Positions 38,229 through 46,764 of a DNA stretch of 64,000 nt are shown here, one piece after another. This DNA comes from Pseudomonas fluorescens (GTDB lineage Bacteria; Pseudomonadota; Gammaproteobacteria; Pseudomonadales; Pseudomonadaceae), in NCBI RefSeq assembly GCF_902498065.1, contig NZ_CABVIR010000002.1, forward strand, positions 620,001 through 684,000. The letters run 5' to 3'. Position 1 is the stretch's first letter; each line of letters begins with the position of its first letter. The position numbers and the translations under genes were made by a program. The notes beneath the pieces are model-generated. The model was not told where the DNA came from, made no database searches, and worked only from the letters and a program-made list of their open reading frames with translations.

Positions 38229-39287
38229 ATGCGTTTTTTCAGATCATTGTTTGTGGGTTGTTTGTCTCTGGTCAGTCTGGCAAGTCATGCCGACACTGTA
38301 AAAGGTCTTTATCAGGTGCGTGAGCCTGTCACTAGTCAGGCGCCGGAAGAGCGTGATCAAGCCACCCAGCGTGCGCTCGATACGCTGGTGTTGCGCCTGA
38401 CCGGCGATCCCAAGGCTGTGCAAAGTCCGGGGTTGGCGGCCATTCGCAAGGACCCGCAGCAGATCATCAGTCAGTACGGCTTCGATGCTGGCCCACCGGA
38501 AGTGCTGAAGGTGGATTTCGACCCGGCCAGCACCGAACAGGCGTTGCGCCGTGCCGGGCTGTCGTTGTGGGGCGCGAACCGGCCATCGATTCTGACGTGG
38601 TGGCTGAACGACTCAACCGACGGTTCGAGTCTGGTCGGTGATGGTCAGGCCAGTGCAGCGCCGTTGCGCCGCGCGGCGCAACACCGGGGTCTGCCGCTGC
38701 GTCTGCCATTGGCGGACTTGAGTGAACAATTGGTCGCCACCGCGCCGAATCTTGAAGGCGCCGATGCGACGCCATTGCGCGGCGCATCGGAACGTTACAA
38801 CGCCGATGCCCTGCTGGCGGTGCATGCCCGGGAAGAGGGCGGCCAGTGGCAGGCCAAATGGCGTTTGTGGCTGGGCGATCAGAAGGAGGCGGGCAGCGTG
38901 CAGGGCGCGGATCAGGCCGCAGTGGCTGATGCGGTGTTGTTGGCGGTCAGTCAGCGTCTGGCGCCACGGTTTGTGGTCAAGGCGGGTGCTTCGGGCGAGC
39001 AATTGCTGGAAGTGCAGGGCATGAATCTGGAGCGCTATGCCGCGCTCGGACGTTTGCTGGAGCCGTTTGGCGCGCGCCTGCAAAGTGTTGACGGTGACCG
39101 GATTCTTTACCGGGTCAACGGCAGCGCCGAGCAGTTGCGCTCGCAGTTGTCGCTGGCGAAGTTGCAGGAAGTTCCGGCGGGTGAGGCGCCGGCACCAACG
39201 GTGGCTGTTCAGCCGGTGGCGGAGGGTTCGGCGCCTGCTGTCGCGCCAACACCTGCACCGGTGCCGCAGTTGCGTTTCCGTTGGTAA
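38229..39287 (+). CDS. DUF2066 domain-containing exported protein
   Basis: A 352-residue protein with a signal peptide (FFRSLFVGCLSLVSLASHA, about 3-21). The mature part starts DTVKGLYQVREPVTSQAPEE, typical of DUF2066, and it ends in a Pro/Ala-rich tail. The function is unknown. The ATG at 38229 has a CAGGA-type ribosome site; longer frames upstream add non-conserved sequence. The conserved order DUF2066 - PerM permease - Hda suggests one transcription unit. Confidence 0.87.
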   Translation: MRFFRSLFVGCLSLVSLASHADTVKGLYQVREPVTSQAPEERDQATQRALDTLVLRLTGDPKAVQSPGLAAIRKDPQQIISQYGFDAGPPEVLKVDFDPASTEQALRRAGLSLWGANRPSILTWWLNDSTDGSSLVGDGQASAAPLRRAAQHRGLPLRLPLADLSEQLVATAPNLEGADATPLRGASERYNADALLAVHAREEGGQWQAKWRLWLGDQKEAGSVQGADQAAVADAVLLAVSQRLAPRFVVKAGASGEQLLEVQGMNLERYAALGRLLEPFGARLQSVDGDRILYRVNGSAEQLRSQLSLAKLQEVPAGEAPAPTVAVQPVAEGSAPAVAPTPAPVPQLRFRW

Positions 39288-39325
39288 GGTTTTCTTTCTT
39301 TATATAGATGCATATGGAGTGGTAC

Positions 39326-40399
39326 ATGGCCGATACGCGGCGTTGGTTCTGGTTGGGTGGGGTGGTTCTGCTCTGCGCGTTTATCTGGCTGTTGCATCCG
39401 ATTCTCACGCCGTTCCTGGTGGCGCTGTTATTGGCGTATCTGTTCGACCCGCTAGTGGATCGGCTGGAAAAGGCCGGTCTGTCCCGGACCTGGGGCGTGG
39501 TGGCGGTGTTCGCGCTGTTCACCTTGATCTTCACCACCTTGTTGCTGGTGCTGGTGCCGATGCTCGCCAAGCAGTTGTTTCGCTTGTATGAGCTGGCGCC
39601 ACAGATGCTCGACTGGTTGCAGCACACGGCATTGCCGTGGGCGCAATCGAAGTTCGGGTTGTCGGATGGCTTCTGGAAATTCGACAAACTCAAAGCAGCG
39701 ATCAGTGAGCACATGGGCCAGACCACCGACATTGTCGGCGTGGTGCTGAGTCAGGCGACCGCTTCTGGCCTTGCGTTGATCGGTTGGCTGGCCAATCTGG
39801 TGCTGATCCCGGTGGTGAGTTTTTACCTGCTGCGGGACTGGGACGTGATGATGGCCAAGATCCGCAGTCTGTTGCCCCGCGATCGTGAAGAGCGCGTCGT
39901 GACGCTGGCGGGCGAGTGCCATGAAGTGCTCGGCGCGTTTGTGCGTGGACAGTTGCTGGTGATGGTGGCGCTGGGCGTGATCTACGCGGCGGGGCTAATG
40001 CTGGTCGGGCTGGAGCTAGGACTGCTGATCGGGATAATTGCCGGCCTGGCGGCGATCGTGCCGTACATGGGGTTTGTGATCGGGATTGGCGCGGCCTTGA
40101 TTGCCGGTCTGTTCCAGTTCGGCGGCGACTTGTACCCGATGGTTGGGATCGTCGCGGTGTTCATGGTCGGCCAGGCGCTGGAAGGCATGGTGCTGACGCC
40201 ATTGCTGGTGGGCGACCGGATCGGTCTGCATCCGGTGGCGGTGATCTTTGCGATTCTGGCCGGGGGTGAGCTGTTCGGTTTTACCGGCGTGCTGCTGGCG
40301 CTCCCGGTGGCGGCGGTGATCATGGTGCTGGTGCGCCATGTGCATGATTTGTATAAAGATTCTGATATGTACGGTGGCGTTGACGAACCCGGGCGGTAA
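39326..40399 (+). CDS. AI-2E/PerM family membrane protein
   Basis: A 357-residue inner-membrane protein of the AI-2E transporter (PerM/YdiK/TqsA) family with about seven or eight membrane segments. N-terminal signature HPILTPFLVALLLAYLFDPL (about 24-43), then LIPVVSFYLLRDWDVM at about 160, and the C-terminal GVLLALPVAAVIMVLVRHVH. Some members export AI-2, others act as sodium-proton antiporters. The substrate here is unknown. GGAG at 39316-39319 selects the ATG at 39326 over one 18 bases upstream. Confidence 0.88.
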   Translation: MADTRRWFWLGGVVLLCAFIWLLHPILTPFLVALLLAYLFDPLVDRLEKAGLSRTWGVVAVFALFTLIFTTLLLVLVPMLAKQLFRLYELAPQMLDWLQHTALPWAQSKFGLSDGFWKFDKLKAAISEHMGQTTDIVGVVLSQATASGLALIGWLANLVLIPVVSFYLLRDWDVMMAKIRSLLPRDREERVVTLAGECHEVLGAFVRGQLLVMVALGVIYAAGLMLVGLELGLLIGIIAGLAAIVPYMGFVIGIGAALIAGLFQFGGDLYPMVGIVAVFMVGQALEGMVLTPLLVGDRIGLHPVAVIFAILAGGELFGFTGVLLALPVAAVIMVLVRHVHDLYKDSDMYGGVDEPGR

Positions 40400-40629
40400 G
40401 GATCGCTGATGGCACGTTGCGGGCCGCCTGGTTCAGTGCCAGGCTGGCCCGTATCCCTTGAGCGGCTGTCACATGCGCCGCCAAAGAAACGCTCATAAAA
40501 CCGGTGCGATAACGCAAACCTTTGATTTTGCTTATGGTCTGTCGCATTGTGCGGTCAGCGTCACGGGTATAAACTTCGCAAACTTTACACAGAGGCCACT
40601 AACGGTTCCTTTGGAACTGTTCAGTCAGC

Positions 40630-41334
40630 ATGAAACCGATTCAGCTGCCCCTAGGTGTGCGTCTGCGTGATGACGCTACCTTTATCAATTACTACCCAGG
40701 CGCCAATGCCGCTGCACTCGGCTATGTCGAGCGGCTTTGCGAAGCCGACGCCGGCTGGACCGAAAGCCTGATTTATCTCTGGGGCAAGGACGGGGTAGGG
40801 CGTACGCATCTGCTGCAGGCTGCCTGTCTGCGCTTTGAGCAGTTGGGGGAGCCGGCGGTGTACCTGCCGTTGGCCGAGCTGCTGGACCGCGGCATCGAAA
40901 TTCTCGATAACCTCGAACAATACGAACTGGTCTGCCTCGACGACTTGCAAGCGGTTGCCGGGCGCGCGGATTGGGAAGAGGCGTTGTTCCATCTGTTCAA
41001 CCGCCTGCGTGACAGCGGTCGGCGTTTGCTGATTGCGGCGTCGACCTCGCCGCGTGAATTGCCGGTGAAGCTGGCGGACCTGAAGTCGCGTCTGACCCTG
41101 GCGCTGATCTTCCAGATGCGACCGCTGTCCGACGAAGACAAATTGCGTGCCTTGCAACTGCGTGCATCCCGTCGCGGCCTGCACCTGACCGACGAAGTCG
41201 GGCATTTTATTTTGACTCGCGGTACTCGCAGCATGAGCGCGCTGTTCGAGTTGCTTGAGCGTCTCGATCAGGCCTCCCTTCAAGCTCAACGCAAGCTGAC
41301 CATTCCGTTCCTGAAAGAAACGCTGGGCTGGTAA
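40630..41334 (+). CDS. hda: DnaA regulatory inactivator Hda
   Basis: A 234-residue AAA+ protein homologous to DnaA domain III but lacking the DNA-binding domain IV. It acts with the DNA sliding clamp to switch DnaA-ATP to DnaA-ADP after initiation. Visible: N-terminal clamp-binding-like MKPIQLPLGVRL, Walker A LWGKDGVGRTHLLQAA (about 50-65), Walker B LVCLDDLQAV (about 99-108), sensor region LIAASTSPRELP, and box VIII-like LKSRLTLALIFQM. The length equals E. coli Hda (about 233). Follows the PerM-type gene by 230 bases. Confidence 0.94.
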   Translation: MKPIQLPLGVRLRDDATFINYYPGANAAALGYVERLCEADAGWTESLIYLWGKDGVGRTHLLQAACLRFEQLGEPAVYLPLAELLDRGIEILDNLEQYELVCLDDLQAVAGRADWEEALFHLFNRLRDSGRRLLIAASTSPRELPVKLADLKSRLTLALIFQMRPLSDEDKLRALQLRASRRGLHLTDEVGHFILTRGTRSMSALFELLERLDQASLQAQRKLTIPFLKETLGW

Positions 41335-41547
41335 AGCCCAGGTTTTTCACGGGTTCCGGCATATTTCAGGCGCCACAAAATCCGCTTTCCTACATGAGGT
41401 AGGCTGCGCAAGCGTCTAAATGGGGCTTAAGCGCTTAGATGGAAACGCGAAACCGGAAAGTCACATAAAGTTCGATTGAATTTGCAAATGAGGATGATAG
41501 CGGGCATAGTCTCGGCTTCTTTACAACTATCAGCCACGGTCGTGCCC

Positions 41548-42174
41548 ATGCTAAATCGCTTCGCACCCCTCGTGCCTCTCGCACTCGTCACCCTGTTGTT
41601 CGGTTGCGCTGCTCACTCTCCAGTGTCCCAGCAAGAGCAACAACAGCAGGTTAGAAATTCAGTTACTGCGCAATCTTCTTCCGTTCTTTTCCCGGAAGAG
41701 CTGGCCACCGATAAAGAACTGGCTGACTTCGCCGATGGCAAGTCGTACCAGCTTCCGGTTCTGGCCGACAGCATTCTCGAGCGTGGCATGTCCCTGATCG
41801 GTACTCGTTACCGTTTCGGCGGTACCTCCGAGGCTGGGTTCGATTGCAGCGGTTTCATCGGTTACCTGTTTCGTGAAGAGGCCGGCATGAACCTGCCGCG
41901 CTCCACTCGCGAAATGATCAATGTTGACGCGCCACTGGTTTCTCGTAGCGCGCTCAAGCCGGGTGATCTGCTGTTCTTCGCCACCAATGGTCGTCGCGGT
42001 CGTGTCAGTCACGCCGGGATCTACCTCGGTGACAATCAGTTCATCCACTCCAGCAGCCGCAAAAGCGGTGGTGTCCGGGTCGATAGCCTGGGTGACAGCT
42101 ACTGGAGCAAGACCTTCATCGAAGCCAAGCGCGCACTCGCGATGGCCCCGACCGTGGTCACGGCTCGCAAGTAA
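41548..42174 (+). CDS. NlpC/P60-family lipoprotein peptidase (first of a tandem pair)
   Basis: A 208-residue putative cell-wall endopeptidase. Lipoprotein signal with LLFGC lipobox (Cys at about 21), a glutamine-rich linker (QQEQQQQV), then the NlpC/P60 domain with catalytic Cys in GFDCSGFIGYL (about 101), His in VSHAGIYLG (about 153) and a third polar residue in FIHSSS. NlpC/P60 enzymes cleave D-Glu to diaminopimelate links in peptidoglycan peptides (Spr/MepS group). The ATG at 41548 is favoured because it starts the lipoprotein signal. An upstream in-frame ATG at 41476 is less likely. Confidence 0.88.
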   Translation: MLNRFAPLVPLALVTLLFGCAAHSPVSQQEQQQQVRNSVTAQSSSVLFPEELATDKELADFADGKSYQLPVLADSILERGMSLIGTRYRFGGTSEAGFDCSGFIGYLFREEAGMNLPRSTREMINVDAPLVSRSALKPGDLLFFATNGRRGRVSHAGIYLGDNQFIHSSSRKSGGVRVDSLGDSYWSKTFIEAKRALAMAPTVVTARK

Positions 42175-42310
42175 TTGACTGGCCTGTCGCCACATCAGTG
42201 GCGACAACGACTTCTCTGCAACAGAGAAGGCGGACAGTTTGTAAGGCGAACTTAAAGTCTTACTTGAAGTTTGCTGCGTACCCGCTAGAATCCTGATCTA
42301 TTATTGATGG

Positions 42311-42346
42311 CAAACCGCCTGCGTCCTGCGCAGGCGGTTTTCTTTT
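42311..42346 (+). terminator. Rho-independent terminator between the two NlpC/P60 genes
   Basis: A 12-bp perfect stem AAACCGCCTGCG / CGCAGGCGGTTT with loop TCCTG and TTTCTTTT. Two further perfect hairpins precede it: TGTCGCCAC / GTGGCGACA (42185-42206) and CTTCTCTG / CAGAGAAG (42211-42229). Confidence 0.88.
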
Positions 42347-42395
42347 CTGCCCTGTCGGCAGGAAAAAGCCGCAGCCAGATCAGGATGTTCTGTTT

Positions 42396-42932
42396 ATGAC
42401 GATGTCGGCCCGCCTCGCACTCATGTTCTTCGCAGCGCTGCTCAGCGCCTGCGCCAGCCGTACACCGCCACCTGCGCCGGTGGTTCGCGCACCGCTTGTT
42501 TTCAGTTCTTCCCAGGCTTTTTCTCCCGAAGCGGAAGACGTGCTCTTTCGCGCGTTGGGGCTCGTGGGCACGCCTTATCGCTGGGGCGGCAATACGCCGG
42601 ATTCCGGGTTCGATTGCAGTGGCTTGATCGGTTATGTCTACCGTGACGTGGCGGGCATTTCCCTGCCGCGCACCACCCGCGAGATGATCGGCATGCAAGC
42701 GGCCAATGTCGGCAAGGAAGGCTTGCAAACCGGTGACCTGATTTTCTTCGCCACCAATGGCGGCTCTCAGGTCAGCCACGCCGGGATCTACGTTGGCGAA
42801 GGCCGCTTCGTTCATGCGCCAGCCACGGGCGGCACGGTGAAGCTCGACAGCTTGTCCAAGGCGTATTGGCAGAAAGCCTACCTGAGCGCCAAGCGTGTTC
42901 TGCAACCCGAACATTTGGCGCGCAATCCCTAG
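42396..42932 (+). CDS. NlpC/P60-family lipoprotein peptidase (second of a tandem pair)
   Basis: A 178-residue paralogue of the preceding peptidase. Lipobox LLSAC (Cys at about 19), a proline-rich linker (TPPPAPVV), then the catalytic domain with GFDCSGLIGYVYRD (Cys about 79), SHAGIYVGEGRF (His about 129) and VHAPATGGTV. It lacks the Gln-rich linker of its neighbour. The genes are separated by 221 bases with a terminator, so they are probably independently expressed. Two start codons (42396 and 42402) are possible. Confidence 0.88.
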   Translation: MTMSARLALMFFAALLSACASRTPPPAPVVRAPLVFSSSQAFSPEAEDVLFRALGLVGTPYRWGGNTPDSGFDCSGLIGYVYRDVAGISLPRTTREMIGMQAANVGKEGLQTGDLIFFATNGGSQVSHAGIYVGEGRFVHAPATGGTVKLDSLSKAYWQKAYLSAKRVLQPEHLARNP

Positions 42933-42947
42933 TTCGCAGAGGTCGTC

Positions 42948-43601
42948 ATGACCGCACGCACACTCAATCTCGACGACTCCCTGTATCAATACCTGCTCGA
43001 CGTTTCCCTGAGGGAAACGCCGCTGCTCAAGCGTTTGCGCGATGAAACCCAGGCGCTGCCAATGGCGCGCTGGCAGGTGGCGCCGGAGCAGGGGCAGTTC
43101 CTCGCCTTGTTGGTGAAACTCACTGGCGCCGAGCGCTTGCTGGAAGTCGGCACCTTCACCGGTTACAGCGCGTTGTGCATGGCGGCGGCTTTGCCGGATG
43201 GCGGTTCGCTGATTTGCTGTGATATCCCCGGTGACTACAACGCCACGGCGCACCGCTACTGGCAGGAAGCAGGCGTCGCCGAACGAATTGACTTGCGCCT
43301 GGCGCCCGCGCTGGAAACCCTGGCTCAGTTGGATCAGCCCGGACAATTCGATTTGATGTTCATTGATGCCGACAAGGCCAACTATCCGGCCTACCTGGAG
43401 CACGCGCTGCGTCTGCTGCGCGTTGGTGGCCTGGCGGTGTTCGATAACACCCTGTGGAGCGGGCGGGTGTTGGAGCGCAATCCTGAGAGTGAAGACACCC
43501 AAGCCATTCAGGCACTGAATCTCGCCTTGAAGGATGACTCGCGTGTGGATTTGTCGCTGTTGCCGCTGGGCGATGGGCTCACGCTCTGTCGCAAGCGCTA
43601 A
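42948..43601 (+). CDS. SAM-dependent O-methyltransferase (caffeoyl-CoA type)
   Basis: A 217-residue class I methyltransferase of the O-methyltransferase family 3. SAM-binding motif LLEVGTFTGYSALCMAAALP at about 64-83, acidic segment SLICCDIPGDY, metal/SAM-site FDLMFIDADKANYPAYLEHA (about 134-153), and FDNTLWSGRV. The substrate is unknown; the family methylates catechol-type hydroxyls. It follows the peptidase gene by 15 bases and may be co-transcribed. Confidence 0.9.
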   Translation: MTARTLNLDDSLYQYLLDVSLRETPLLKRLRDETQALPMARWQVAPEQGQFLALLVKLTGAERLLEVGTFTGYSALCMAAALPDGGSLICCDIPGDYNATAHRYWQEAGVAERIDLRLAPALETLAQLDQPGQFDLMFIDADKANYPAYLEHALRLLRVGGLAVFDNTLWSGRVLERNPESEDTQAIQALNLALKDDSRVDLSLLPLGDGLTLCRKR

Positions 43602-43611
43602 ACGCAGCCCC

Positions 43612-43701
43612 TGTGGGAGCTAGCCTGCTAGCGATAGCGGTGCACCAGGCAACATCAATGTTGGATGTGCTGACCCTATCGCTAGCAAGCTAACTCCCAC
43701 A
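43612..43701. repeat. REP doublet (REPIN)
   Basis: Inverted copies at 43612-43635 and 43678-43701 of the GAGCTAGCCTGCTAGCGA subtype, between convergent genes. Confidence 0.9.
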
Positions 43702-43718
43702 GGTCTTGAGTGTGGCAG

Positions 43719-45032
43719 TTACTTCGCCGCAGAAACCCGCCACACCTTGTTCCCCACATCATCCGCCACCAGCAAATCACCCTGTTGATCAATCACCACG
43801 CCCACCGGCCGGCCCATGGCATCTTCATCTTTATTGAGGAACCCGGTCAGCACATCAACCGGTTGCCCGGTCGGTTTGCCGGCACTGAACGGCACGAAAA
43901 TCACTTTGTAACCACTGTGCGGCTTGCGGTTCCACGAACCGTGCTGGCCAATGAACGCGCCTTCCTTGAATTGCGCTGGCAGCGTGTTGCCTTCCGCAAA
44001 CGTCAGGCCCAGTGATGCGGTGTGCGGGCCGACCGCGTAGTCCGGCGCTATGGCCTTGGCGACCAGGTCCGGGTTTTGCGGCTCGACGCGAATGTCGACG
44101 TGTTGGCCGTAATAGCTGTATGGCCAGCCATAGAACCCGCCGTCCTTCACTGAAGTGATGTAGTCCGGCACCAGGTCGCTGCCGATTTCATCCCGCTCGT
44201 TGACGGCTGTCCACAGGGCGCCGCTTTGCGGCTCCCAGGCCAAACCATTTGGATTGCGAATCCCCGAGGCGAAGATCCGGTGGTTGCCGGTGGCGCGATC
44301 CACTTCCCAGATTGCCGCGCGACCTACTTCCTGATCCATGCCGTTTTCGGCGACGTTGCTGTTGGAGCCCACCGTGACGTACAGCTTGCTGCCGTCCTTG
44401 CTGGCGATGACGTTTTTCGTCCAGTGGTGATTCAGCGTCCCGCCGGGTAGATCGACCACTTTGATCGGCTGCGACTTGATGGCCGTGTCGCCGACTTCAT
44501 AGTGGAAACGCAGCAAGCGGTCGGTGTCGGCGACATACAGGTCATTTCCAACCAGCGTCATGCCGAAGGGCGAATTGAGGTTTTCCAGAAATACCGTGCG
44601 GGTTTCGGCGATGCCATCGTGGTCCTTGTCGCGCAGCAAAGTGATGCGGTTCGGACTCGGGACGCCGGCACCGGCGCGGCCCATGACTTTCTTCATGACC
44701 CAGCCTTTGACGCCTTTGCCATCGTCGGGTTTGGGCGGCGCATTGGTTTCGGCGACCAGCACGTCGCCGTTCGGCAGCACGTACAGCCAGCGCGGGTGAT
44801 CGAGGTTTTCAGCAAAGGCCGCCACTTGCGTTCCCGCTGCCGCCACAGGTTTCACGCCGTCCGGCCAACCGATCGCCGGGGCGATGTTCACCGTAGGGAT
44901 CAGGGTTTTGTTCGGTTCTGGCAGTTTGGGTGACGGGCCGGTGCCGTCGGAGACTTGCAGGCTGGAGGTTTCACCACAGGCGGCGAGCCCTCCGGCGAGG
45001 GCGATGACGAGAACGAACTGGGGCTTGCGCAT
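43719..45032 (-). CDS. Sorbosone/glucose dehydrogenase-like lipoprotein
   Basis: A 437-residue six-bladed beta-propeller protein of the GSDH family, which includes PQQ-dependent L-sorbosone and soluble glucose dehydrogenases. A lipoprotein signal (ALAGGLAAC, Cys about 19) anchors it outside the cytoplasm. Recurring blades are seen: [80 protein letters not shown]. The PQQ dependence is predicted by family only. The ATG at 45032 has GGGAAGA upstream. Confidence 0.85.
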   Translation of the reverse strand: MRKPQFVLVIALAGGLAACGETSSLQVSDGTGPSPKLPEPNKTLIPTVNIAPAIGWPDGVKPVAAAGTQVAAFAENLDHPRWLYVLPNGDVLVAETNAPPKPDDGKGVKGWVMKKVMGRAGAGVPSPNRITLLRDKDHDGIAETRTVFLENLNSPFGMTLVGNDLYVADTDRLLRFHYEVGDTAIKSQPIKVVDLPGGTLNHHWTKNVIASKDGSKLYVTVGSNSNVAENGMDQEVGRAAIWEVDRATGNHRIFASGIRNPNGLAWEPQSGALWTAVNERDEIGSDLVPDYITSVKDGGFYGWPYSYYGQHVDIRVEPQNPDLVAKAIAPDYAVGPHTASLGLTFAEGNTLPAQFKEGAFIGQHGSWNRKPHSGYKVIFVPFSAGKPTGQPVDVLTGFLNKDEDAMGRPVGVVIDQQGDLLVADDVGNKVWRVSAAK

Positions 45033-45100
45033 ACTGATCTTCCCTATAAATGCAGTGGCCTGATCAATAGAGAAGCGCAAACCCGCGATGGTTCAACCGG

Positions 45101-45685
45101 TCAGCCGCGGGCTTCCTTGAACAGCACGGCGATGCCGGGATGATAGTTGCCCGCTTCGTTGCGCAACTTGCGGTAGGCGTAGGGGAAATACCAGGCGACG
45201 GCGCAGGTGTGTTCCTTTTGCAGGTCGTCGACCATGTCCTGGAGTTCTTCCGGGGTGGCGCCGTGTTGGGACTTTTGCGGTGCGACGAACAGGCAGCCGA
45301 GTTTCAGGTCGCTGGCGTAGCTGATGCGCTTGGCGTCGCTGGTGATATCGACCAGGGCCTGTGTCAGGTTCAGGCTGTTGACCCGTGGCCAACGCTGCGT
45401 GGCCTGAAGGTAGGCGCGTTCTTCGCTGGTGGCAATGAACAGGTCGGCGCGAGCGTTGCGTTCACCTTCCTCGTTCTGTTTGCGGGTCGGTGTGTGCTGC
45501 AGCGTGACCATTTCCGCCATCCACGCCGCGGCCGAGAGCAAGCCGAGGTTGGCTTTTTCGTCGTACCAGTAAGGCGTGTCGTTATCGCCGCGAACCGCGT
45601 TGTAGCGGTCTATACAGTCAAACCAGCGCTCCAGCACCGGGCGCAGGAATTCCAGCTTCGGATTGCTGATGATCATGCCTTGCAT
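45101..45685 (-). CDS. Conserved hypothetical protein
   Basis: A 194-residue, probably cytoplasmic protein of unknown family. No signal peptide or membrane segment. It begins MQGMIISNPKLEFLRPVLER and contains many aromatic residues (WFDCIDRYNAV, PYWYDEKANLGLLSAAAWMA). The composition and lack of known motifs prevent assignment. AAGGGTGAG stands just before the ATG at 45685. A second ATG is three codons downstream, and the frame is open further upstream. It shares its direction with the sorbosone-like gene but is separated by 68 bases. Confidence 0.7.
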   Translation of the reverse strand: MQGMIISNPKLEFLRPVLERWFDCIDRYNAVRGDNDTPYWYDEKANLGLLSAAAWMAEMVTLQHTPTRKQNEEGERNARADLFIATSEERAYLQATQRWPRVNSLNLTQALVDITSDAKRISYASDLKLGCLFVAPQKSQHGATPEELQDMVDDLQKEHTCAVAWYFPYAYRKLRNEAGNYHPGIAVLFKEARG

Positions 45686-45849
45686 GTGGCTCACCCTTGT
45701 TATTGTGTTGTCAGGTTGTGGCGCTTTGATATCACTGCTGAGAGCGTGGCACAAGATTGGCGTCATTTTATTGATCAGTGGCAGTTATTCGCCCAGCGGC
45801 GTCCCGGCTTTAATTGACGCTCCACCCCCAACCCTCTAACCTTCGCGGC

Positions 45850-46062
45850 TTGTTTCAGGTGCTCTGTGGCGTTGGTCGACAGAGTGAAACAGGGAAGCCG
45901 GTGAGTGCGTGCGTTCAACACATGAACAACCACGATCCCGGCGCTGCCCCCGCAACGGTAAATGAGAGAAGACTGCGCCTTGAGCCACTGTGTCGATTGA
46001 CATGGGAAGGCGCGCAGTCAGGCGAAGCGCCGCTCATGAGCCCGGAGACCGGCCTGATCCAT
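45850..46062 (+). promoter_or_regulatory. Cobalamin (B12) riboswitch
   Basis: The element shows the order of conserved blocks of B12 aptamers: CAGGTGCTC near 45857, GAAACAGGGAAGCCGGTG (45886-45903), the GCTGCCCCCGCAACGGTAA core at about 45943-45961, GAGCCACTG (B12 box) at about 45980-45988, and the closing GCCCGGAGACCGGCCTG (about 46039-46055). It sits about 90 bases before cobO and presumably lowers expression of the whole biosynthetic operon when adenosylcobalamin is abundant. Confidence 0.95.
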
Positions 46063-46152
46063 CCAGCGGCATCACGGTGGGCGATGCCAGGCTTCTTGCC
46101 GTCTATTCTTGTGCCTGCCCGCCGTTATCCAGCCTCAACGGAGAGCTCCCCC

Positions 46153-46764
46153 ATGACTGATACCCCTGATCGTGACGAACGCCATCTGGCGCGCATGCTG
46201 CGCAAAAAAGCCGTGATTGACGAGCGCATCGCCAACTCCCCGAATGAATGCGGCCTGCTGCTGGTGTTGACCGGCAACGGCAAAGGCAAAAGCAGCTCGG
46301 CCTTCGGCATGCTCGCGCGCTCTATGGGCCACGGCATGCAATGCGGCGTGGTGCAGTTCATCAAGGGTCGCAACAGTACGGGCGAAGAGTTGTTCTTCCG
46401 GCGCTTCCCGGAGCAGGTGCGGTTTCATGTGATGGGCGAGGGTTTTACCTGGGAAACCCAGGACCGCCAGCGTGACATCGCCGCCGCCGAAGCTGCATGG
46501 GAAGTGTCCCGCGAACTGCTGCGTGATCCGTCGATCGGCCTGGTGGTGCTGGATGAACTGAACATCGCCCTCAAGCACGGGTACCTCGACCTCGATCGGG
46601 TGCTCAGCGACTTGCAGGCGCGTCCGCCGATGCAGCACGTGGTGGTCACCGGTCGCGGCGCCAAGCCGGAAATGATCGAGCTGGCCGACACCGTCACTGA
46701 AATGGGCGTGATCAAGCATGCGTTCCAGGCCGGGATCAAAGCGCAAAAAGGCGTCGAGCTGTGA
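46153..46764 (+). CDS. cobO: Cob(I)yrinic acid a,c-diamide adenosyltransferase
   Basis: A 203-residue CobA/CobO-type corrinoid adenosyltransferase that attaches the upper adenosyl ligand. P-loop of the unusual type LTGNGKGKSSSAFGMLARSM (about 39-58), acidic segment IGLVVLDELNIALKHGYLDL, and VVVTGRGAKPEMIELAD. N-terminal helix RHLARMLRKKAVIDERI as in relatives. GGAGAG precedes the ATG. First gene after the B12 riboswitch; overlaps cobB by four bases. Confidence 0.95.
   Translation: MTDTPDRDERHLARMLRKKAVIDERIANSPNECGLLLVLTGNGKGKSSSAFGMLARSMGHGMQCGVVQFIKGRNSTGEELFFRRFPEQVRFHVMGEGFTWETQDRQRDIAAAEAAWEVSRELLRDPSIGLVVLDELNIALKHGYLDLDRVLSDLQARPPMQHVVVTGRGAKPEMIELADTVTEMGVIKHAFQAGIKAQKGVEL

Noticed and set aside
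45814..46152. Open frame in front of cobO, which would add 113 residues
   Set aside because: It runs through the B12 riboswitch. The start at 46153 has a ribosome site and gives the normal CobO length.
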